Assembly (NCBI GenBank): GCA_964406605.1
Contig: CAYOSF010000010.1
Span: 148,795-212,794 of the forward strand
Origin: CAYOSF01 sp964406605
Lineage (GTDB): Bacteria > Chloroflexota > Dehalococcoidia > DSTF01 > RBG-16-68-14
DNA length: 64,000 nucleotides
Reading direction: 5' to 3'
Positions 60,837 to 64,000 of this stretch are shown here, one piece after another (position 1 is the first letter of the stretch; the number at the start of each line of letters is the position of its first letter). The notes beneath the pieces were generated by a model, which did not search any database, was not told the origin of the DNA, and worked only from the letters and a program-made list of their open reading frames with translations. Made by a program: the position numbers and the translations under genes.

Positions 60837-62196
60837 CTAGGCGGCCGGGCGGCCCTCGCCGGCCAAACGCAGCACCGGCAACTCGAGCGCCGCGGTTGCG
60901 GAATGGCGCGCCAGATAGCCCTCGAACCGCCACCACTCGCAGAGCAGCAGGAGCAGCGCGAAGAGCGCCGGGGCGGATATCGACACGTTGACGGCTGCGA
61001 GCATCCCACCGGCTTCCACGAACACGGCCGAGCAGACCAGCAGCCCTCGGATCGCTCCACGGAGGGCAACGTCCTCAGCGGCCTCGGCGCGATGCGCAAC
61101 GAACATGGCCGGGACCAGCAGGAACGCCAGATCGTAGTACTGAACGTGGGGCGCCGCAACCAGCACGAGCAGGCTCGCCACCCCCGCCGCGTACAGGAGC
61201 CCCTCCGTTCCCGCGTAGGGCCTGCGCCTGACGGCGCGCACGGCAAGAGCCAGCGCCACGAGGCCGGTCGCGCTTTGCGCGATCGCGGCGGGAGCGCCTC
61301 CGTGGACGTGGGAGACGGTCGCCACCAGTCCGTACAGGTTCTGTTCGGCCGCCACGTGGATATGCAGCGTGGATGGCCGGCTCGTCGCCGCTCTCGCGAG
61401 GGACACGTAGTCCGCCGCGCCGTCCAGCCCGACGACCGCCACGGACGCCACGGCCAGTAGCGCCCCCGCGCCGGCCATCCATGCGCAGAGCTTTCGCTGC
61501 CCCGCGGCCAGAGCGACGATCAGCGCCACGAGCGCGAAGTGAGGCTTGACGAAAAGCAGGCCCAGTGAAATGCCCGCCTGCCCGGCGCGACCCGCACGCA
61601 GCAGCGCCAGCGCGCACAGAACGGCCGCCAGCAAGAGCGGCGTCAGTTGCCCAATGAGGACCGATATGGAGAACGCCGTCGAGCCGAGCGCGCAGACGGC
61701 GAGCAGCAACCGGCTCGTCCTCGATAGGTCCGCGGCGAGCCGCGCGATGAGCCAGCCTATCGCCGCCAGCGCGGCCAGCAGCGCTCCCGCGAACGCCAGG
61801 TACCCGTCGCCGATGCCGAGCCACGAGAACGGCGCGAACGCCGCTGCGACGGGCGACGGGCGGCGGGTACAGGAACACGAAGAACGGGGCATCTTCGCGG
61901 TCGCCCGTGCGACGCGATTGCGTCCGCTGCTGTGCATCGATGTCGTAGAGATCGCCCGCGCGGCCCTCGCGCGCCATCGTGCCGGCCGTGTCGAATGCCG
62001 CGTAGTCGTAGACGAAGGGAGAGCCGCGCCCGCGATCGAGGATCGTTCCGGGCGCGGTGACGACGGTCCCGAGAGCGAGAAGCGCAACGGCGAGTATCGC
62101 TAGCTTCGAGCCGGCGAGCTGGAGGAACCTGACGGATAGGGACCCCACCACGATACTAGAAACGCCTATCGCGGGTAGCTGTTGCCGTCTCTCCAC
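60837..62196 (-). pseudogene. GT87-type polyprenol-dependent mannosyltransferase, frameshifted
   Basis: The minus strand encodes a DUF2029/GT87 membrane glycosyltransferase in two frames. The N-terminal part has the first helix and the acidic FVYDYAAFDTAGTM, GDLYDIDAQQ and FFVFLYPPP motifs. The remainder (PVAAAFAPFSWL and about eight helices including LLFVKPHFALVALI) lies in another frame. The break falls on a 7-bp tandem duplication (gcgacgg twice, 61846-61859); deleting one copy restores a single frame. The start may be the ATG at 62196 or a GTG at 62151. It is probably inactive unless the shift is an error or reversible. Confidence 0.8.
61846..61859. repeat. 7-bp tandem duplication causing frameshift
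   Basis: This is gcgacgg repeated twice, followed by gcgg. Removal of one unit joins LYPPPV to AAAFAPFSW in one frame. Confidence 0.85.
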
Positions 62197-62238
62197 GCGG
62201 CGTCGCTGGCCGCGACCAAACCGTAGCGGAGACCTTCA

Positions 62239-62543
62239 GGTCGCCACCTGCGCTCCGTCATGGCGGAATGGTGATCCGACGGTAGCCGGGCCTGCGCCCA
62301 CCGCGCCGGACCGCGTGACGGCCGCGTAGGGGCGGGTCTTAGACCCACCCTTCCCCGTCTCCCCCGCCGACGACCTCGTAGGGACGGACCCTTGGGTCGG
62401 TACGGTCCGCCGCGTAGCTGTGTTGCATGGCGATGCGCCCTCTCACCCCGCCACCCGTGTAGAGGCGCATCGCGATGCGCCCTCGCCCAACAGCCCGCTA
62501 TGCCCCAGCCTTTCAGGCTGGGGTGGGTCTGCCCCCTCTATCC
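62239..62543. repeat. Tandem repeat copy 1 (period 1457 bp)
   Basis: The sequence matches 63696-64000 essentially base for base, shifted by 1457 bp. The second copy is cut by the end of the window. Confidence 0.85.
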
Positions 62544-62816
62544 CCGCCGACGACCTCGTAGGGACGGACCCTTGGGTCGGTTCGGTCCGCGCGTGGCTGT
62601 GTCGCATCGCGATGCGCCCTCGCCCATCAGCCCACTATACCCCAGCCTTTCAGGCTGGGGTGGGTCTGCCCCCTCCCCCTCCAGGACGCCCTCGTGGGCG
62701 CGGTCCACGATTGATGGGCAGCCCCGTAGCGGCGACCTTCAGGTCGCCACCTGCGCTCCTCCCTGACCGATACCCTCGTAGGGACGGACCTTTAGGTCGG
62801 TCCGGTCCGCGCCTAG

Positions 62817-63063
62817 CTGTGTCGCATTCCGATGCGCCCTCTCGCCCCGCCACCCGTGTAGGGGCGCACGGCTGTGCGCCCCCAGGTCCCAGCAACCCCT
62901 CGCGCACTTCCGGCCACGGTGTATTCCATGCGCGTTGGGGTTGCCGCTCCCCGCCGACGATCTCGTAGGGGCGCATCGCGATGCGCCCTTCCCCGGCAGC
63001 CCACTATGCCCCAGCCATCAGGCTGGGGTGGGTTTGTCCCCTCCCCCTCAAGGACATCTTCAT
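62817..63063. repeat. Inner direct repeat copy 1 (period 587 bp)
   Basis: About 247 bp recurs 587 bp downstream (from about 63404) with very few changes. It includes the palindromes GGGGCGCACGGCTGTGCGCC and GGCGCATCGCGATGCGCC. Confidence 0.8.
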
Positions 63064-63403
63064 CTGCACGGTCAAGACCAACGGGCAGCCTCGTAGCGGC
63101 GACCTTCAGGTCGCCACCTGCTTTCCTCCCTGACCGATACCCTCGTAGGGACGGACCCTTGGGTCGGTCCGGTCCGCCGCGTAGCTGTGTCGCATCGCGA
63201 TGCGCCCTTCCCCGGCAGCCCACTATGCCCCAGCCTTCAGGCTGGGGTGGGTTTGCCCCCTCCCCCTCAAGGACATCCTCGTCCGCACGGTCAAGACCAA
63301 TGGGCAGCCTCGTAGCGGCGACCTTCGGGTCGCCACCTGCGCTCCTCCCTGACCGACGACCTCGTAGGGACGGACCTTCAGGTCGGTACGGTCCGCCGCG
63401 TAG

Positions 63404-63650
63404 CTGTGTCGCATTCCGATGCGCCCTCTCGCCCCGCCACCCGTGTAGGGGCGCACGGCTGTGCGCCCCCAGGTCCCAGCAACCCCTCGCGCACTTCCGG
63501 CCACGGTGTATTCCATGCGCGTTGGGGTTGCCGCTCCCCGCCGACGATCTCGTAGGGGCGCATCGCGATGCGCCCTTCCCCGGCAGCCCACTATGCCCCA
63601 GCCATCAGGCTGGGGTGGGTTTGTCCCCTCCCCCTCAAGCACATCTTCGT
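63404..63650. repeat. Inner direct repeat copy 2 (period 587 bp)
   Basis: This is the second copy of the segment at 62817, nested within the 1457-bp period. Confidence 0.8.
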
Positions 63651-63695
63651 CCGCACGGTCACGACCAACGGGCAGCCTCGTAGCGGCGACCTTCA

Positions 63696-64000
63696 GGTCG
63701 CCACCTGCGCTCCGTCATGGCGGAATGGTGATCCGACGGTAGCCGGGCCTGCGCCCACCGCGCCGGACCGCGTGACGGCCGCGTAGGGGCGGGTCTTAGA
63801 CCCACCCTTCCCCGTCTCCCCCGCCGACGACCTCGTAGGGACGGACCCTTGGGTCGGTACGGTCCGCCGCGTAGCTGTGTTGCATGGCGATGCGCCCTCT
63901 CACCCCGCCACCCGTGTAGAGGCGCATCGCGATGCGCCCTCGCCCAACAGCCCGCTATGCCCCAGCCTTTCAGGCTGGGGTGGGTCTGCCCCCTCTATCC
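63696..64000. repeat. Tandem repeat copy 2 (period 1457 bp), cut by window end
   Basis: This is copy 2 of the segment at 62239. The repetition at a sequence end could be genuine tandem amplification or an assembly loop. Confidence 0.85.

Larger units (their letters stand above)
62223..64000. repeat. Dense array of GTAG-led REP-like palindromes in nested tandem repeats
   Basis: There are no genes in 1.8 kb. About 25 hairpins of at least six stem types are interspersed: GGCGACCTTCAGGTCGCC; GGGACGGACCCTTGGGTCGG with a following GGTCC; GGCGCATCGCGATGCGCC; GGGGCGCACGGCTGTGCGCC; GGGCGGGTCTTAGACCCACC; and CCCCAGCCTTCAGGCTGGGG or its T-insert variant. Almost all except the CCCCAGCC type are led by GTAG. 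Open frames here are by-products of the repeats. Confidence 0.9.

Noticed and set aside
62392..63786. Several open frames with repeated residues in the palindrome array
   Set aside because: The same peptides recur because the DNA repeats. There are no ribosome sites, and stems are read in different frames.
62223..64000. CRISPR array
   Set aside because: Repeats are varied palindromes of several types with irregular spacing and no unique spacers. No cas gene is in the window.

Overview
This is a GC-rich window with tightly packed but frequently rearranged genes. It most likely comes from an uncultured, largely anaerobic Chloroflexota (Dehalococcoidia-like) bacterium. That placement is inference. 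It rests on siroheme-dependent (Ahb) heme genes, ATP-dependent 2-hydroxyacyl-CoA dehydratase/benzoyl-CoA reductase-type genes, many secreted lipoproteins, a family of secreted proteins with dockerin-like doublets ending in 'AGLxxxLPP', and DUF6285/phosphotransferase pairs. No rRNA, intact tRNA or ribosomal protein is present to fix the lineage.

Layout. 1-5.3 kb: a minus-strand set (partial Tat-exported sulfatase, UROD-type methyltransferase, enoyl-CoA hydratase) faces a plus-strand set (CrtC/AttH-like protein, ACAD10-type kinase, DUF6285). 5.4-9.2 kb: a full PAS-GGDEF-EAL c-di-GMP protein and a degenerate GGDEF-like stand-alone domain. 9.2-14.1 kb: a repeat-rich secreted protein, an SDR and a TAP-like peptidase lipoprotein. 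14.7-18.1 kb: a translationally coupled operon with a split MprF (flippase plus aminoacyl-PG synthase) and a rhomboid-like protein. 18.4-29.6 kb: mixed housekeeping and secreted genes, including trmO with an in-frame TGA, a YcaQ-type glycosylase, two RCC1-repeat dockerin proteins, a GH114 protein and a PHP hydrolase. 29.9-34.3 kb: a graveyard of truncated genes with an IS3-type transposase tail and a tRNA 3' remnant. 35.9-39.4 kb: ahbC followed by a rare-looking AhbD-AhbA-AhbB fusion, so two genes could encode all four steps from siroheme to heme. 39.4-51 kb: acetyltransferases, mscL, lipoproteins, hydrolases, an FG-GAP protein and another dockerin protein.

51-58.4 kb is the most unusual system. 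A RAYT transposase in decay borders a six-gene minus-strand operon with three BcrC/HgdB-like subunits (two are tandem paralogues), a BadF/HgdC-type activator ATPase, a short protein resembling an internal domain of acetyl-CoA synthase (CdhC/AcsB) with its own cysteine motif, and a CooC-type ATPase. It looks like an ATP-driven low-potential reductase with an added C1/nickel-type module; its substrate cannot be read from the sequence.

58.8-62.2 kb: small hypothetical genes and a frameshifted GT87 glycosyltransferase. 62.2-64 kb: no genes, but a dense nested tandem array of GTAG-led palindromes of the REP type. The same palindromes are scattered from 48 to 59 kb around the RAYT remnant.
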